A stretch of DNA of 64,000 nt from Clostridia bacterium (GCA_017416425.1 JAFQCL010000030.1:26504-90503); one strand, 5' to 3'. Positions 26,151 through 36,762 are shown, counted from the first letter of the stretch. The notes: a model not told the origin generated them from the letters alone. Program-made: numbers and translations.

Positions 26151-28124
26151 ATGACCAGTATTGATAAAATATCCGTCGCCGCAATGCGAGTCCTTGCAGC
26201 GGAGGCTATACAAAAGGCAAAAAGCGGTCATCCGGGCATGGCAATAGGTGCAGCTCCGGTTGCATATGCCATTTGGAAATCCATGAGACATACCCCGAAG
26301 ACTCCGGACTGGGTAGGCAGGGATAGATTTGTGCTATCCGCCGGCCATGCGTCCATGCTCGAGTATACGCTTCTGCATTTTTACGGATATGGCATAACTA
26401 TGGAAGATATTAAAAATTTCAGGCAGCTCAACAGCAAAACCCCCGGCCATCCGGAATACGGTCAGACCGTAGGCGTAGAGGCAAGTACAGGTCCATTGGG
26501 GCAGGGCTTTGCCATGGCGGTCGGTATGGCTGCCGCCAGAGCGCATCTTGCAGCAAGATTCAACCGTGAGGGCTATCCCATTTTTGATAACTATACCTAT
26601 GTGCTCTTGGGCGATGGCTGCATGATGGAGGGAATATCGTATGAAGCAGCCTCATTTGCGGGTGCTATGAAGCTGGATCACCTTATTGCTGTATACGATA
26701 GCAATCATATTACGATCGAAGGAAGCACCGACATAACATTTACGGAGAATGTTGCTGCAAGGTTTGTTTCATGCGGCTGGAAGGTGATAACTGTTGCCGA
26801 TGGCAATGATATCGATGCTATGGAAAAGGCGCTTTCGGTCGCGCGTGGCAGCGATGCTCCGGTGCTTATAATAGTTGAAACTAAGATCGCAAACGGAACT
26901 CCTCTTGAAGGCTCAAATAAGGCTCATGGCGCACCTCTTGGTGAGGAAAACATTCGTGTCATGAAGGAGAACTATGGTTGGGAACATGAGCCGTTTACGA
27001 TCCCTCAGGAAATTTATGATAATTTTGAAGCGATCGCAAAGCAGGGCGAAGCTAAAAAGGCATCTTGGGACAGCATGATGAAATCATATGCTTCTGACTA
27101 TCCGGATGAATACATGCTTATGATGGATATGCTTGGGGGAAAGGTCGATGAAAAGCTGTTCCTGGATGAATCGCTTACCGCCTTTGAGGGCTCCGTTTCC
27201 ACCAGAAGCGCTTCAGGCAAAATACTTAACATACTTGCAGGCTATTTGCCGGGGCTCATTGGCGGTTCGGCAGACCTTGGAAGCTCAAATGTATCGGAGC
27301 TTAAGGGCTATGCTGATTTTTCTTCCGATGATAAGTCCGGCAGAAATATTCATTTCGGTGTGCGTGAGCTTGCTATGGCGGCAATATGTAACGGAATCAC
27401 CCTTTTCGGCGGGCTCAGGTCGTATTGTGCGACATTTTTCGTATTCTCGGATTATGTAAAGCCTGCGCTCAGGCTGTCGGCGCTTATGGGGCTTCCCGTT
27501 ACATATATATTTACTCATGACAGCATAGGCGTTGGAGAAGATGGCCCCACACATCAGCCCATAGAGCAGCTTGCCGCGCTTCGTGCGACACCGGGCGTAT
27601 ATACATTCAGACCTGCTGACGGCAAGGAAATGGCTGCTGCATATCTAACGGGTCTTAAGCTTAAGGCGCCCATGGCCATAGTTGCCTCAAGGCAGAATCT
27701 TCCTACTTATGAGGACACGGGAGCCGAGGCTTCTCGTGGGGGCTACGTGCTTAGAAGGCCTAAGGGTGAACCCGATGTGCTGCTTATTGCGAGCGGCTCT
27801 GAGGTTCAGCTCATATATAAGGCTGCGGATATACTTGCCGTCCAAGGGTATACGGCTCAGCTTGTAAGTATGCCGTGCATGGAGCTCTTTGAGGAGCAGG
27901 ATGAGGCTTATAAGGAATCAGTTCTGCCAAAGCATATAGCAAAGCGCGTAGCATGTGAGGCTGCTGCTACATTTGGCTGGGAGCGATATACGGGTATAGG
28001 CGGTAAGGTCATTGGAATAGACCGATTTGGTACTTCAGCGCCTGCTGATAAGGTATTTGCAGAGTATGATATTACGGCAGAGCACATTGCGCGTGCTGCG
28101 CTTGAGCTTATACGCGAAAATTAA
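26151..28124 (+). CDS. tkt: Transketolase
   Basis: The product is 657 residues from the ATG at 26151, six bases after AGGAGG. The frame is open upstream to 25932, but that part lies in the divergent promoter region and has no family similarity. The thiamine diphosphate motif GDGCMMEGISYEAASFAG (about 152-169) is present. The pyrimidine domain carries FGVRELAMAAICNG and HDSIGVGEDGPTHQP. It moves two-carbon units in the non-oxidative pentose phosphate pathway. The thioesterase gene follows 19 bases later and may be co-transcribed. Confidence 0.97.
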   Translation: MTSIDKISVAAMRVLAAEAIQKAKSGHPGMAIGAAPVAYAIWKSMRHTPKTPDWVGRDRFVLSAGHASMLEYTLLHFYGYGITMEDIKNFRQLNSKTPGHPEYGQTVGVEASTGPLGQGFAMAVGMAAARAHLAARFNREGYPIFDNYTYVLLGDGCMMEGISYEAASFAGAMKLDHLIAVYDSNHITIEGSTDITFTENVAARFVSCGWKVITVADGNDIDAMEKALSVARGSDAPVLIIVETKIANGTPLEGSNKAHGAPLGEENIRVMKENYGWEHEPFTIPQEIYDNFEAIAKQGEAKKASWDSMMKSYASDYPDEYMLMMDMLGGKVDEKLFLDESLTAFEGSVSTRSASGKILNILAGYLPGLIGGSADLGSSNVSELKGYADFSSDDKSGRNIHFGVRELAMAAICNGITLFGGLRSYCATFFVFSDYVKPALRLSALMGLPVTYIFTHDSIGVGEDGPTHQPIEQLAALRATPGVYTFRPADGKEMAAAYLTGLKLKAPMAIVASRQNLPTYEDTGAEASRGGYVLRRPKGEPDVLLIASGSEVQLIYKAADILAVQGYTAQLVSMPCMELFEEQDEAYKESVLPKHIAKRVACEAAATFGWERYTGIGGKVIGIDRFGTSAPADKVFAEYDITAEHIARAALELIREN

Positions 28125-28143
28125 GAGATAGCTTTAAAATATT

Positions 28144-28545
28144 ATGACGAACGGATTGAAAGTCGGAATAAGGGGGCAGCGCAGTGACGTTGTTACCAGG
28201 GAAAAAACGGCCGAGGTTCATGGCAGCGGCCTTTTACCGGTTTATGCTACGCCATTTATGATAGGGCTTATGGAGCAGACATGCAGTGAAAGCGTTTTGC
28301 CTTATATGGATGATGGCAAGGGAACCGTTGGCACAAAGGTTGATATAAGGCATCTATCCGCTACGGTGGTGGGCATGGGAGTGCGCTGCGAAAGTGAGCT
28401 TATTGAGATTTCGGGAAGACAGCTTACATTTTCGGTAAAGGCCTATGATGATTACGGACTTATAGGCGAAGGCCTGCATGAGCGCTTTGTGATCGATAAC
28501 GAAAGATTTATGGAGAAGGCCGTGAAAAAGGTGAATAAAAACTGA
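28144..28545 (+). CDS. Hot-dog fold acyl-CoA thioesterase, FlK-like
   Basis: The product is 133 residues. ATPFMIGLMEQTCSES (about 36-51) supplies the Thr and Glu, and DIRHLSATVVGM (about 68-79) the His, of the active site known from fluoroacetyl-CoA thioesterase FlK. The family is small cytoplasmic dimeric thioesterases; the substrate is unknown and fluoroacetyl-CoA is unlikely. The ribosome binding site is weak. It lies 19 bases after tkt and is followed by a terminator. Confidence 0.8.
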   Translation: MTNGLKVGIRGQRSDVVTREKTAEVHGSGLLPVYATPFMIGLMEQTCSESVLPYMDDGKGTVGTKVDIRHLSATVVGMGVRCESELIEISGRQLTFSVKAYDDYGLIGEGLHERFVIDNERFMEKAVKKVNKN

Positions 28546-28555
28546 TGCTAATATC

Positions 28556-28590
28556 AAAGCTTCGGATGCGCATGCGTTCGGGGCTTTTTG
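28556..28590 (+). terminator. Terminator after the thioesterase gene
   Basis: An imperfect stem with CGGATGC/GCGTTCG (G-U pairs) and a GCAT loop, flanked by AAGC and GGCTTTTT, lies 11 bases after the stop. Confidence 0.7.
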
Positions 28591-28673
28591 ATTATCAAAT
28601 GAGCATCGATGATTTACATAAAGAAGGTTTATGTGGTATAATTTTTTAAACTAAAATGGAGGATAAAACTTTC

Positions 28674-29540
28674 ATGAAAGCTGAGATCAATGAAAAACAA
28701 CTCGTAATGTACAGTGTAATGGGCGAAATACATCATCCTGCCGTTGCCGGCTCGCCCTATCGTCTGGAGGATAATGGCAGACCTTTTGTGCTCCCAGGAA
28801 CTGGTGCTATCACCTATAATGTTAAAATCGGCGATTCGGTTTATGCATTCGCGGCGGATCATGTTGAGCCGGGTGTTTCCCTTAAGAATCCGGACGCTAA
28901 TGAAAATTCCGCGTTGAATCTTATGGCATGCATTGGAAACACAGCCTATGTAGTATCAGGCGATGCTAAGGGCGCAAAGGGCTTTGTTACCGGAAAACAC
29001 GGCGGGATAGAGCATGTTTTGATATGGTTCGATGATGAAACTCTTGATAAGCTTTGCATCAAGGACAGGATACAGATAAGGGCGCATGGACAGGGAATGC
29101 GCATAAAGGGCTTTGAGGACAGTGTCGCTGCCATGAATATGGATCCAAAGCTATTTGAAAAGCTCAATATAACGATCGAGGATGGAAAACTGGTGGTGCC
29201 TGTTACCGCCAAGGTTCCGGCATATCTTATGGGCTCGGGCATAGGGTCAAATAACGCATATCGTGGCGATTACGATATCATGACCGCTGATTGGGAAGAG
29301 GTAAAGCGACTGGGACTTGATAATCTTAGATTTGGCGATATAGTGCTGCTTGAAAATTGCGACACAACGTATGGCAGGGGATATCTTACAGGTGCTGTTA
29401 CGATAGGCGTTGTCGTGCATAGCGATTGTATTTTGACCGGTCATGGCCCGGGTGTTACTACCCTTCTTACATCGCAGACCGGCGCTATAATGGGAAGAAT
29501 AGATAAAAATGCTAACCTTAAGAATTATTTTGTAGACTGA
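28674..29540 (+). CDS. DUF4438 family protein
   Basis: The product is 288 residues, Gly/Val-rich and mainly beta, without membrane segments. It matches my recollection of DUF4438 proteins through stretches such as VEPGVSLKNPD, GFVTGKHGGIEHVLIWF, IRAHGQGMRIKGFED and HSDCILTGHGPGVTTLL. The His-rich motifs suggest a metal or anion site, but no function is known to me. The ATG at 28674 is chosen because GGAGG (28658-28662) overlaps an earlier in-frame ATG at 28656. Its stop TGA overlaps the ATG of pcrA, so the two are coupled. Confidence 0.78.
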   Translation: MKAEINEKQLVMYSVMGEIHHPAVAGSPYRLEDNGRPFVLPGTGAITYNVKIGDSVYAFAADHVEPGVSLKNPDANENSALNLMACIGNTAYVVSGDAKGAKGFVTGKHGGIEHVLIWFDDETLDKLCIKDRIQIRAHGQGMRIKGFEDSVAAMNMDPKLFEKLNITIEDGKLVVPVTAKVPAYLMGSGIGSNNAYRGDYDIMTADWEEVKRLGLDNLRFGDIVLLENCDTTYGRGYLTGAVTIGVVVHSDCILTGHGPGVTTLLTSQTGAIMGRIDKNANLKNYFVD

Positions 29541-31801
29541 TGATCGATCTTGATACTTTAAATACCGAGCAGCGAATGGCCGTTGAATGTTTAGACGGCC
29601 CTCTGCTCGTGCTTGCTGGCGCCGGTTCAGGAAAGACCCGCGTTTTGACGTACCGAATCGCGAACCTTATTGAGCATGGTGTGCGCCCTTGGAATATTTT
29701 GGCGCTTACTTTTACAAATAAGGCCGCAAGGGAGATGCGTGAGCGTACCGAAAGCCTTGTCGGAGCAAGTGCACTTGACACTTGGGTGATGACCTTTCAC
29801 GCGGCATGCGCGAGGATACTCAGACATGATATTGAAAAGCTAAATTTAGGCTATGCGAGTGATTTTACCATATACGATGATTCGGATCAGATGAATGTGC
29901 TTGAAAGCGTATTTAAATCCATGAACATCACCGAAAAGCAGCTTCCAAAGCGTGTAGTCAAGAGCAATATAAGCGCGGCGAAGAACGGTTTAGTCGATTT
30001 TGAGGAATTTTTCGGCATATCAGGGATAAACGATGAACGCCAATTGAATGTCGCCATGCGCTATCAGCAGGCGCTTTTAGAGGCAAATGCCATGGATTTC
30101 GATGACATATTGCTCATTGCGATCAGGCTGTTTTCAGAGTGCCCTCCTGTTTTAAACTACTATAAAAACAGGTTTAAATATGTACTTGTGGATGAGTATC
30201 AGGATACCAACAGACCACAGTATATGCTTATAAAGCTTTTGTGCGAGGAGCATAAAAATATATGCGTTGTAGGCGATGACGACCAGAGCATATATGGCTG
30301 GCGAGGCGCTGATGTTAGAAATATACTAGAATTTGAACACGATTTTTTGGGAGCGAAGGTGATACGGCTTGAGCAGAATTACCGCTCTACAGGAAATATA
30401 CTTGAAGCAGCGAATAGCGTCATAGCAAATAATCTTGAGCGTAAATCGAAAAAATTATGGACGAGCCGTGGTGAAGGTGAGTACATTTCGGTCGTACAGC
30501 AGCAAAATGAGCGCAGGGAGGCGGAGTATGTATGCCGCGAGATACTTCGTGAGGTCGCTTCCGGAAAGAACTTAAACAGCTTTGCTGTGGTCTATAGGAT
30601 GAATGCTCAGAGCCGTGTGCTTGAAAATACACTTCTTTCATATGGCATTGCCCATAGAATATATGGCGGACACAGGTTCTATGACCGCAAGGAAGTAAAG
30701 GATGTTTTAGCTTATCTTCGTCTTTTGGCAAATAAAGCCGATGATGTGGCATTCAGGCGCATAATAAATCTGCCCGCAAGAGGCATAGGACAGGCAACGC
30801 TGGATAATCTTGCAATTTTTGCGGAAAATGAAGGTGTATCGCTTTATGCCGCTGCAAAAAGCGAAACTTTGGCGGATACTAAGATAAAGGTAAAGCTAAG
30901 ACCCTTTGTTGAGCTTATGGAAAGATATACAAGGCTTCGTTCGGATACCGAGATCGACATGCTTACAAGGCAGCTTTTAAGCGATATCGGTTATAAGGCT
31001 TATCTGGAAAAAGAGGATCCCGTTTCGTTTAACGAACGCTGGCAAAATGTCGAAGAGCTTATAGGAAATATGATGGAAGTCGCGGATTCTGTGACCGGTG
31101 AAACCGATGGCCTTGCCGCATTTCTTGAGAATGTCGCGCTGATGAGCGATATTGATGCTATGGCCGAAGATGGAAACGGCGCGGTATCTCTTATGACGCT
31201 TCATTCGGCCAAAGGGCTTGAATTTGATACCGTATTTATCGTAGGCATGGAGGAGGGCATATTTCCGTCAAGCAGGTCAACATTTGAACCTTCTGAACTG
31301 GAAGAGGAAAGGCGCCTTATGTATGTTGGCATAACAAGAGCCAAGCGAAAGCTTCATCTGGTTATGACTCGTGAGAGAACCCTTTTTGGACGTGCCTCTT
31401 CCAATTCGCCGTCAAGGTTTATAGATGAGATACCCAAAAAGCTCTGCGATGCCGAGCAAACGGGATATTTCGGCGTTAGCTATGGTAAAGAAAACTTTGG
31501 CGGAAATGACAGCCATGGCAGTTGTTCTGCTAAGAGCAGTATATATCAGCCAAAGCAAAGTAAGCCCTCTTACGCCACCGATAAGGCGCAGGCGGCCGCT
31601 TCCTGTGCTAAAAAACCAAGCGCCGCATCGGGAGCTTCTGTAAACTTTAGTGAGGGGCAGAGAGTACGCCATGAGCGCTTTGGCAATGGAACGGTAACAG
31701 GTTTTTCGGGCACTGGAGGCGCAATGATAGTTATGATCACGTTTGATACTGGCGATGTAAAGCGCTTTGCGGCAGCATATGCTCCGATAACTATAATATA
31801 A
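29540..31801 (+). CDS. pcrA: ATP-dependent DNA helicase PcrA/UvrD
   Basis: The product is 753 residues. Superfamily 1A motifs are in order: AGAGSGKTRVLTYR (motif I, about 27-40), LTFTNKAAREMRER (Ia), VDEYQDTNRPQY (II), VGDDDQSIYGWRGAD (III), RLEQNYRSTG (IV), TLHSAKGLEFDTVF (V) and YVGITRAK (VI). The C-terminal Tudor-like segment (VRHERFGNGTVTGF) that contacts RNA polymerase is present. The helicase acts in repair and in clearing RecA or stalled polymerase. It starts within the DUF4438 stop codon. Confidence 0.97.
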   Translation: MIDLDTLNTEQRMAVECLDGPLLVLAGAGSGKTRVLTYRIANLIEHGVRPWNILALTFTNKAAREMRERTESLVGASALDTWVMTFHAACARILRHDIEKLNLGYASDFTIYDDSDQMNVLESVFKSMNITEKQLPKRVVKSNISAAKNGLVDFEEFFGISGINDERQLNVAMRYQQALLEANAMDFDDILLIAIRLFSECPPVLNYYKNRFKYVLVDEYQDTNRPQYMLIKLLCEEHKNICVVGDDDQSIYGWRGADVRNILEFEHDFLGAKVIRLEQNYRSTGNILEAANSVIANNLERKSKKLWTSRGEGEYISVVQQQNERREAEYVCREILREVASGKNLNSFAVVYRMNAQSRVLENTLLSYGIAHRIYGGHRFYDRKEVKDVLAYLRLLANKADDVAFRRIINLPARGIGQATLDNLAIFAENEGVSLYAAAKSETLADTKIKVKLRPFVELMERYTRLRSDTEIDMLTRQLLSDIGYKAYLEKEDPVSFNERWQNVEELIGNMMEVADSVTGETDGLAAFLENVALMSDIDAMAEDGNGAVSLMTLHSAKGLEFDTVFIVGMEEGIFPSSRSTFEPSELEEERRLMYVGITRAKRKLHLVMTRERTLFGRASSNSPSRFIDEIPKKLCDAEQTGYFGVSYGKENFGGNDSHGSCSAKSSIYQPKQSKPSYATDKAQAAASCAKKPSAASGASVNFSEGQRVRHERFGNGTVTGFSGTGGAMIVMITFDTGDVKRFAAAYAPITII

Positions 31802-31904
31802 GGGGTAAGTTTGAAAAAATTCAAGCCGTGTTTTGTGATTTTCGCAGCCTATAGACTGCTATTTTGCGCGAGCACAGAACCGGTCCCAATTCCACAGGAA
31901 AGTT

Positions 31905-33908
31905 ATGGTCAGAAATATGGAACGGATGAAGGAGCTTGTGGCTCTTTTGAATGAATACGCAAGGGCATATTATACCTTTGACGCACCTGTCGTAAGCGAT
32001 GCGGATTACGATGCTTTATATGATGAGCTTGTGCAGCTTGAGCATGAGTTTAATGTCGTGCTTCCCGATTCACCGACTTTAAGGGTCGGTGGGGAGACCT
32101 TGTCCGGATTTGAGCCGCATGTGCATTTAAGGCGTCTTTGGAGCCTGGATAAGGTGCGTACAGAGGAGGGACTTTGCGATTGGATAAAGCGAATGGAGAA
32201 AGCAAGGGAAAGCGCTATCTTGCTTGGACGATATGTGCCCGAGCTTTGCTATATTCTAGAATATAAGTTTGACGGTCTTACGGTAAATCTTACCTATGAT
32301 GACGGAAAGCTCGTGCAAGCTGCTACAAGAGGAAATGGTATATATGGTGAAGGCATACTTGAGCAGGTCCGCACTATAAGGGATGTCCCGCTTACGATCC
32401 CTCATAAAGGGAAGCTTGAAGTGCAGGGCGAATGCTATATGAAGCTTTCTGTACTTGAGGCTTTGAATCATGATCTGCCAGATAAACTTAAAAACGCAAG
32501 AAACGCTGCTGCCGGCGCTTTGAGAAACATAGACCCCAAGGTGACCGCTTCACGAAGGTTGTCCTGTTATTGCTATAATATTGGTTATGCGGAAGACGTG
32601 AGCTTTATTTCGCATAGGCAAATGCTTGATTTTTTGATGGAAAATGGTTTTCCCGTAAGCGAATATCATAAGCCGTGTATGAATGCGGCTGATATCCTTT
32701 CGGGAGTAGAAGCGGTGCAGAATGAACGCGGCGCATTGGATTTTTTGATAGACGGAATGGTTATAAAGATTGACGATATGAGCCTTCGGGAAGATTTGGG
32801 ATATACCGAGAAGCATCCGAGATGGGCAATTGCTTATAAATTCCCGGCGGAGGAAAAGACCACTCTTGTAGAGGATGTAATATGGCAGGTCGGAAGGACG
32901 GGAAAGCTTACTCCGCTTGCGATACTTTCGCCTATTGAGCTTAGCGGAGCCACGATATCAAGGGCAACGCTTAATAATATCGATGATATCAGAAGGAAGC
33001 ATGTGAGGATAGGTTCCACTGTATTTGTGAGGCGAAGCAATGATGTGATACCGGAAATACTTTCAGCCGTGGAAGGAGATGAAAACGGCTCTGAGATAAT
33101 ACCGCCGGACTTTTGCCCCGAATGCGGCGCGCATGTAGAGCAGAGAGGCGTACATCTTTTTTGTACAAACTCACTTACCTGTAAAAAGCAGATAAGCGCA
33201 AGGCTCTCCCATTTTGCTTCAAGAAACGCAATGGATATAGACGCATTTTCCGATAAAACAGCCGATAAGCTTATAGCTTCGCTTGGTATTTCCGAGATAC
33301 CGCAGCTTTATGAGCTTACCGCAGACAAACTTTATTCTTTGAGCGGCTTTGGAAAGAAAAAAGCCGAAAAGCTTATAGATGCTATTGAAAAGAGCAAGAA
33401 TTGTACGCTTTCGTCGTTTCTTTTTGCGCTGGGTATCCCAAATGTTGGCATAACTACCGCCAGAAATCTTTCAAAACGCTTTAAAACACTTGACAACATC
33501 ATGAATGCAACATATGATGAACTGTTGTCTGTTGATGACGTAGGAGATGTTGTGGCGAAGGGTATCGCGGACTTTTTTGGCGATATTAAGCTTAAAAACG
33601 CGGTAGATCGCCTTCTTGAATATGGCATTAACCCAAAAGCCGAGCAAATATCTAAAAGCATCATATCAGGCAAGACTATAGTGGTAACAGGCAGTATGGA
33701 GCGCATGAGCCGTTCGGATATAGAGGAGCTGATAGCTTCGCTTGGAGGAAAACCTGCATCTAGCGTAAGTAGTAAGACAGATATTGTTGTAGCGGGGCCG
33801 GGCGCGGGAAGTAAACTTGATAAGGCAAGATCGCTCAATAAGCCTGTTATGACCGAAGAAGAGTTTTTTGACTATATTGGATGGAACGGATCAGATGAGA
33901 ATCGGTAA
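31905..33908 (+). CDS. ligA: NAD-dependent DNA ligase
   Basis: The product is 667 residues. The NAD-binding Ia domain (DADYDALYDELVQLE), the adenylation site EYKFDGL (Lys near residue 120), and RGNGIYGEG are followed by the OB domain and a zinc site. The zinc site is CPECG with CTNSLTC (about 405-427). Helix-hairpin-helix repeats and a C-terminal BRCT domain (about 585-660) complete it. The enzyme seals nicks in replication and repair. AGGAAAG precedes the ATG. It follows pcrA by about 100 bases, an arrangement common in Firmicutes. Confidence 0.97.
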   Translation: MVRNMERMKELVALLNEYARAYYTFDAPVVSDADYDALYDELVQLEHEFNVVLPDSPTLRVGGETLSGFEPHVHLRRLWSLDKVRTEEGLCDWIKRMEKARESAILLGRYVPELCYILEYKFDGLTVNLTYDDGKLVQAATRGNGIYGEGILEQVRTIRDVPLTIPHKGKLEVQGECYMKLSVLEALNHDLPDKLKNARNAAAGALRNIDPKVTASRRLSCYCYNIGYAEDVSFISHRQMLDFLMENGFPVSEYHKPCMNAADILSGVEAVQNERGALDFLIDGMVIKIDDMSLREDLGYTEKHPRWAIAYKFPAEEKTTLVEDVIWQVGRTGKLTPLAILSPIELSGATISRATLNNIDDIRRKHVRIGSTVFVRRSNDVIPEILSAVEGDENGSEIIPPDFCPECGAHVEQRGVHLFCTNSLTCKKQISARLSHFASRNAMDIDAFSDKTADKLIASLGISEIPQLYELTADKLYSLSGFGKKKAEKLIDAIEKSKNCTLSSFLFALGIPNVGITTARNLSKRFKTLDNIMNATYDELLSVDDVGDVVAKGIADFFGDIKLKNAVDRLLEYGINPKAEQISKSIISGKTIVVTGSMERMSRSDIEELIASLGGKPASSVSSKTDIVVAGPGAGSKLDKARSLNKPVMTEEEFFDYIGWNGSDENR

Positions 33909-34863
33909 ACTGGATAATGCTGCTCTTGATAGACTTATACTAAGTAAATTTGAGTCCAAAAGAGAAGAGGTGATCTGCTCACCGCAGATAGGCGCGGACT
34001 GTGCTGCGGTGAATTTTGGCGATAAGATAGCTGTATTTTCAACAGACCCAATAACTGCTGCAAGCAATAACATAGGAAGACTTACGGTATGTGTGTCTTG
34101 TAACGATGCAGCTGCGGCGGGTGCGGAGCCTATCGGCCTTTTGGTGACGGTGCTTGCGCCAGAGAGCGTTACTGAGATAGAACTGGATGAACTTGCCAGT
34201 GAGATTGCGATCGCGGCAAAGGAGGCTAATGTCGATATAATCGGCGGACATACTGAGGTAACGACAGCGGTGAACAGAATCGTGACATCTGCTACGGTGA
34301 TAGCAAAGACGATAAATGATAGACCTATCGAAGCTTCACGTGATATGCGGATTGGAAATAGTCTTGTTATGACAAAGCATGCTGGACTTGAAGGTATGTC
34401 GATAATAGCTGCTGATCATTTTGAACGTATAGCCGATTATGTAAGTCAAAATGAGCGTGAAGAGCTGCTTTCATGGTCGCTTCATACAAGTGTTGTACCC
34501 GAGGGCAAGTTTGCCGCTATAAACGGCGCAACGGGCATGCATGATGTGACGGAGGGTGGAATACTTGGCGCTGCTTGGGAGATGGGGTATTCAGCTGGCC
34601 TCGGCATTGAGATCGATCTTTCAAAAATACCGCTAAGGAGCATAACAAGGCGCATTGCGTCAGCGCTTAATATAGACCCTTATAAGCTAATATCCAGCGG
34701 CTGCATGCTTATTTCGTGTGACGATGGAGAAAAAATGGTAGAAGGACTTGCTTCCATTGGTATAGAGGCAGCAGTGATCGGAAGGGTCATTGAGTCGGGT
34801 GCGTTTTTGACGGATGGAAGAAAGATATCACCTCCGACTGCCGATGAGATATATAAGCTGTGA
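33895..34863 (+). CDS. AIR synthase-related protein (HypE/ThiL-like fold)
   Basis: The product is 322 residues from the ATG at 33895, which lies inside the end of ligA; the in-frame TTG at 33868 is less likely. The N-terminal half has GADCAAVNFGDKIAVFSTDP, VCVSCNDAAAAGAEPIGLL, and DIIGGHTEVTTAVNR. The C-terminal half has GMHDVTEGGILGAAWEM. These are the ATP-binding and dimer motifs of the PurM/HypE/ThiL/SelD superfamily. No hydrogenase maturation or thiamine gene is adjacent, so the substrate is unassigned. It overlaps ligA by 14 bases. Confidence 0.85.
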   Translation: MRIGKLDNAALDRLILSKFESKREEVICSPQIGADCAAVNFGDKIAVFSTDPITAASNNIGRLTVCVSCNDAAAAGAEPIGLLVTVLAPESVTEIELDELASEIAIAAKEANVDIIGGHTEVTTAVNRIVTSATVIAKTINDRPIEASRDMRIGNSLVMTKHAGLEGMSIIAADHFERIADYVSQNEREELLSWSLHTSVVPEGKFAAINGATGMHDVTEGGILGAAWEMGYSAGLGIEIDLSKIPLRSITRRIASALNIDPYKLISSGCMLISCDDGEKMVEGLASIGIEAAVIGRVIESGAFLTDGRKISPPTADEIYKL

Positions 34864-34944
34864 TTTATTTTAAACTGATGCTTTGTTTTATTCACGAGCT
34901 GTGATATAATCTTTTGAATAATACCCACCACTGGAGGTACCTCT

Positions 34945-35823
34945 GTGATAAGAAGCATGACTGGCTTTGGCCGTGGCATAATTGAAGAAGACGGAAGGCG
35001 GATATCGATAGAGCTGAAAAGCGTGAATCATAGATATCTGGATATCTCTATCCGCATGCCAAGGCATATCTCGTTTATCGAGGATTCGCTGAGACAAAGG
35101 CTTGGAAGCAGGCTTTCGCGCGGACATGTGGATATATACGTATCATATGGGAACACAAGGAGTGATGCAAGAACTGTAAGCATCGATATGCCGCTTGTCA
35201 GCGCGTATATTGCGGCGGCGAAAGAAGCAGGCGCAGCGCTTTCATTGATAGATGATATTACGCTCTCAAAGGCGCTGAGATTACCCGATGTTACCGTGGT
35301 AACCGAGGCGGATGAGGATAGGGATGCTGTTTTAAAAATAGCATTAGGCGCGCTTGATATTGCGCTTGATGAGCTTATTGCAGCCAGAAGTGCCGAGGGG
35401 CTAAGGCTTTATGATTCCTTTGAGCAGCTTACCGCTTCAATTGATAGTATACTAAACCAAATAAAAGAGCGTGCACCCTTTATTGTAACCGAATATGCAG
35501 CAAAGCTTAAGGAACGCATTGAGTTTTTGCTTAAAGATACCATTGTTGATGAATCAAGGCTTGCCGCAGAAGTCGCCATTTTTGCTGATAAGTGCTGTAT
35601 AGATGAAGAAATCGTGCGCATTGTGAGCCATATACACGATATTAGGCAGCTATTTTGGTGTGATGAAGCGGTTGGCAGAAAGCTTGATTTTGTGATCCAA
35701 GAGCTGAACCGTGAATTTAATACAATAGGCTCTAAAGCAAATGATATTGTTATTACAAAATGTGTACTTGCTGCTAAAGCGGAGATCGAGAAAATGCGAG
35801 AGCAGATACAGAATATCGAATAG
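34945..35823 (+). CDS. yicC: YicC family endoribonuclease
   Basis: The product is 292 residues, starting at GTG 34945 behind GGAGG, and giving the family N-terminus [26 protein letters not shown] (about 28-42) and the C-terminal signature [29 protein letters not shown] (in parts about 238-266) are conserved. YicC/YloC proteins are RNases. It heads the yicC-remA-gmk-rpoZ-coaBC-priA block, which matches the Bacillus yloC-remA-gmk-rpoZ-coaBC-priA order. Confidence 0.94.
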   Translation: MIRSMTGFGRGIIEEDGRRISIELKSVNHRYLDISIRMPRHISFIEDSLRQRLGSRLSRGHVDIYVSYGNTRSDARTVSIDMPLVSAYIAAAKEAGAALSLIDDITLSKALRLPDVTVVTEADEDRDAVLKIALGALDIALDELIAARSAEGLRLYDSFEQLTASIDSILNQIKERAPFIVTEYAAKLKERIEFLLKDTIVDESRLAAEVAIFADKCCIDEEIVRIVSHIHDIRQLFWCDEAVGRKLDFVIQELNREFNTIGSKANDIVITKCVLAAKAEIEKMREQIQNIE

Positions 35824-35848
35824 TTGGCAAAAAAGCCGCGGAGGGCTA

Positions 35849-36133
35849 ATGTTAAAAATTGAGCTTAAGCTTTTGAATTTAGGCCATGGTACTCATGTGC
35901 TTGCAAGCCGTATAGTTGCCATAACATCTCCCGACAGCATGCCCATAAAGCGTATGATACAGGACGCAAGGGAACAGGGCAAGCTCGTTGACGCAACGCA
36001 TGGGAGGCGCACACGTTCGGTAATAGTTATGGACAGCGACCATGTAGTGCTTTGCGCACTGCAGGCGGATACAGTGGCAGGAAGACTTTCAGGGGACAAT
36101 GGCGATAGAAAACTTGTGGAGGAAGAAGGATGA
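35849..36133 (+). CDS. remA: Extracellular matrix regulator RemA homologue (DUF370)
   Basis: The product is 94 residues from the ATG at 35849, behind GAGGG. Conserved RemA segments are [20 protein letters not shown] (about 20-39), [20 protein letters not shown] and [15 protein letters not shown]. In Bacillus RemA is a DNA-binding protein activating matrix and osmoprotection genes. The N-terminus is about five residues longer than usual. A frame open further upstream overlaps yicC and has no support. It overlaps gmk by four bases. Confidence 0.93.
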   Translation: MLKIELKLLNLGHGTHVLASRIVAITSPDSMPIKRMIQDAREQGKLVDATHGRRTRSVIVMDSDHVVLCALQADTVAGRLSGDNGDRKLVEEEG

Positions 36134-36762
36134 ATGTAACAAGGAAGGGTATGCTGATAGTGGTTTCAGGACCGTCCGGTGTTGGAAAGGGAACGGTAGT
36201 ACATGCTTTTTTGGAGCGCTACCAGACAGCAAGGCTTTCGGTATCCGTTACTACCAGAGCAAGGCGTGAAGGTGAGATAGAGGGAGTAAATTATTTTTTC
36301 AGAACTGTACCTGAGTTTGAAAAAATGATAGAAAGAGGAGAATTCCTCGAATATATGCGTGTGTACGGCATGAACTACTATGGTACGCTGAGATCGCATG
36401 TATTTGAATCTATGGAAAATGGTTACGATGTTGTGCTCGAGATCGATGTGAACGGCGCGATGCGAATAAAGGAGGTATGTCCTGAAGCGGTACTCATATT
36501 TATTGCGCCGCCATCGATGAGTGATCTTAAAACGAGATTATATGGACGCGGTACTGAAACTGATGATGTTATCGAACGCAGGTATCGTGAGGCCTATGTT
36601 GAGATGGGCTATCTTAGAAGCTATGATTATGTAGTTGTAAATGATGTTGTTGATAAAGCCGTAGATACGATGTGCCACATTCTTGATGCCGAAAGGTGCA
36701 GGATAGCACGTAATGAGGATCTTTTAAACTCAATAGATGAGGAGATAAAAAAATATGATTAA
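36130..36762 (+). CDS. gmk: Guanylate kinase
   Basis: The product is 210 residues. The P-loop is [11 protein letters not shown] (about 13-23). The GMP-binding region has [19 protein letters not shown], and [15 protein letters not shown] with a C-terminal [13 protein letters not shown] lid follow. It phosphorylates GMP to GDP. The ATG overlaps the remA stop, and the end overlaps rpoZ by eight bases, so translation is coupled. Confidence 0.96.
   Translation: MNVTRKGMLIVVSGPSGVGKGTVVHAFLERYQTARLSVSVTTRARREGEIEGVNYFFRTVPEFEKMIERGEFLEYMRVYGMNYYGTLRSHVFESMENGYDVVLEIDVNGAMRIKEVCPEAVLIFIAPPSMSDLKTRLYGRGTETDDVIERRYREAYVEMGYLRSYDYVVVNDVVDKAVDTMCHILDAERCRIARNEDLLNSIDEEIKKYD

Noticed and set aside
28144..28545. 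Fluoroacetyl-CoA resistance enzyme
   Set aside because: The catalytic residues fit the FlK fold, but the fold is shared by many general thioesterases and no fluorometabolite genes are nearby.
33332..33838. A 168-codon minus-strand frame in ligA
   Set aside because: Antisense shadow of the ligA helix-hairpin-helix and BRCT region; low-complexity Ser-rich translation.
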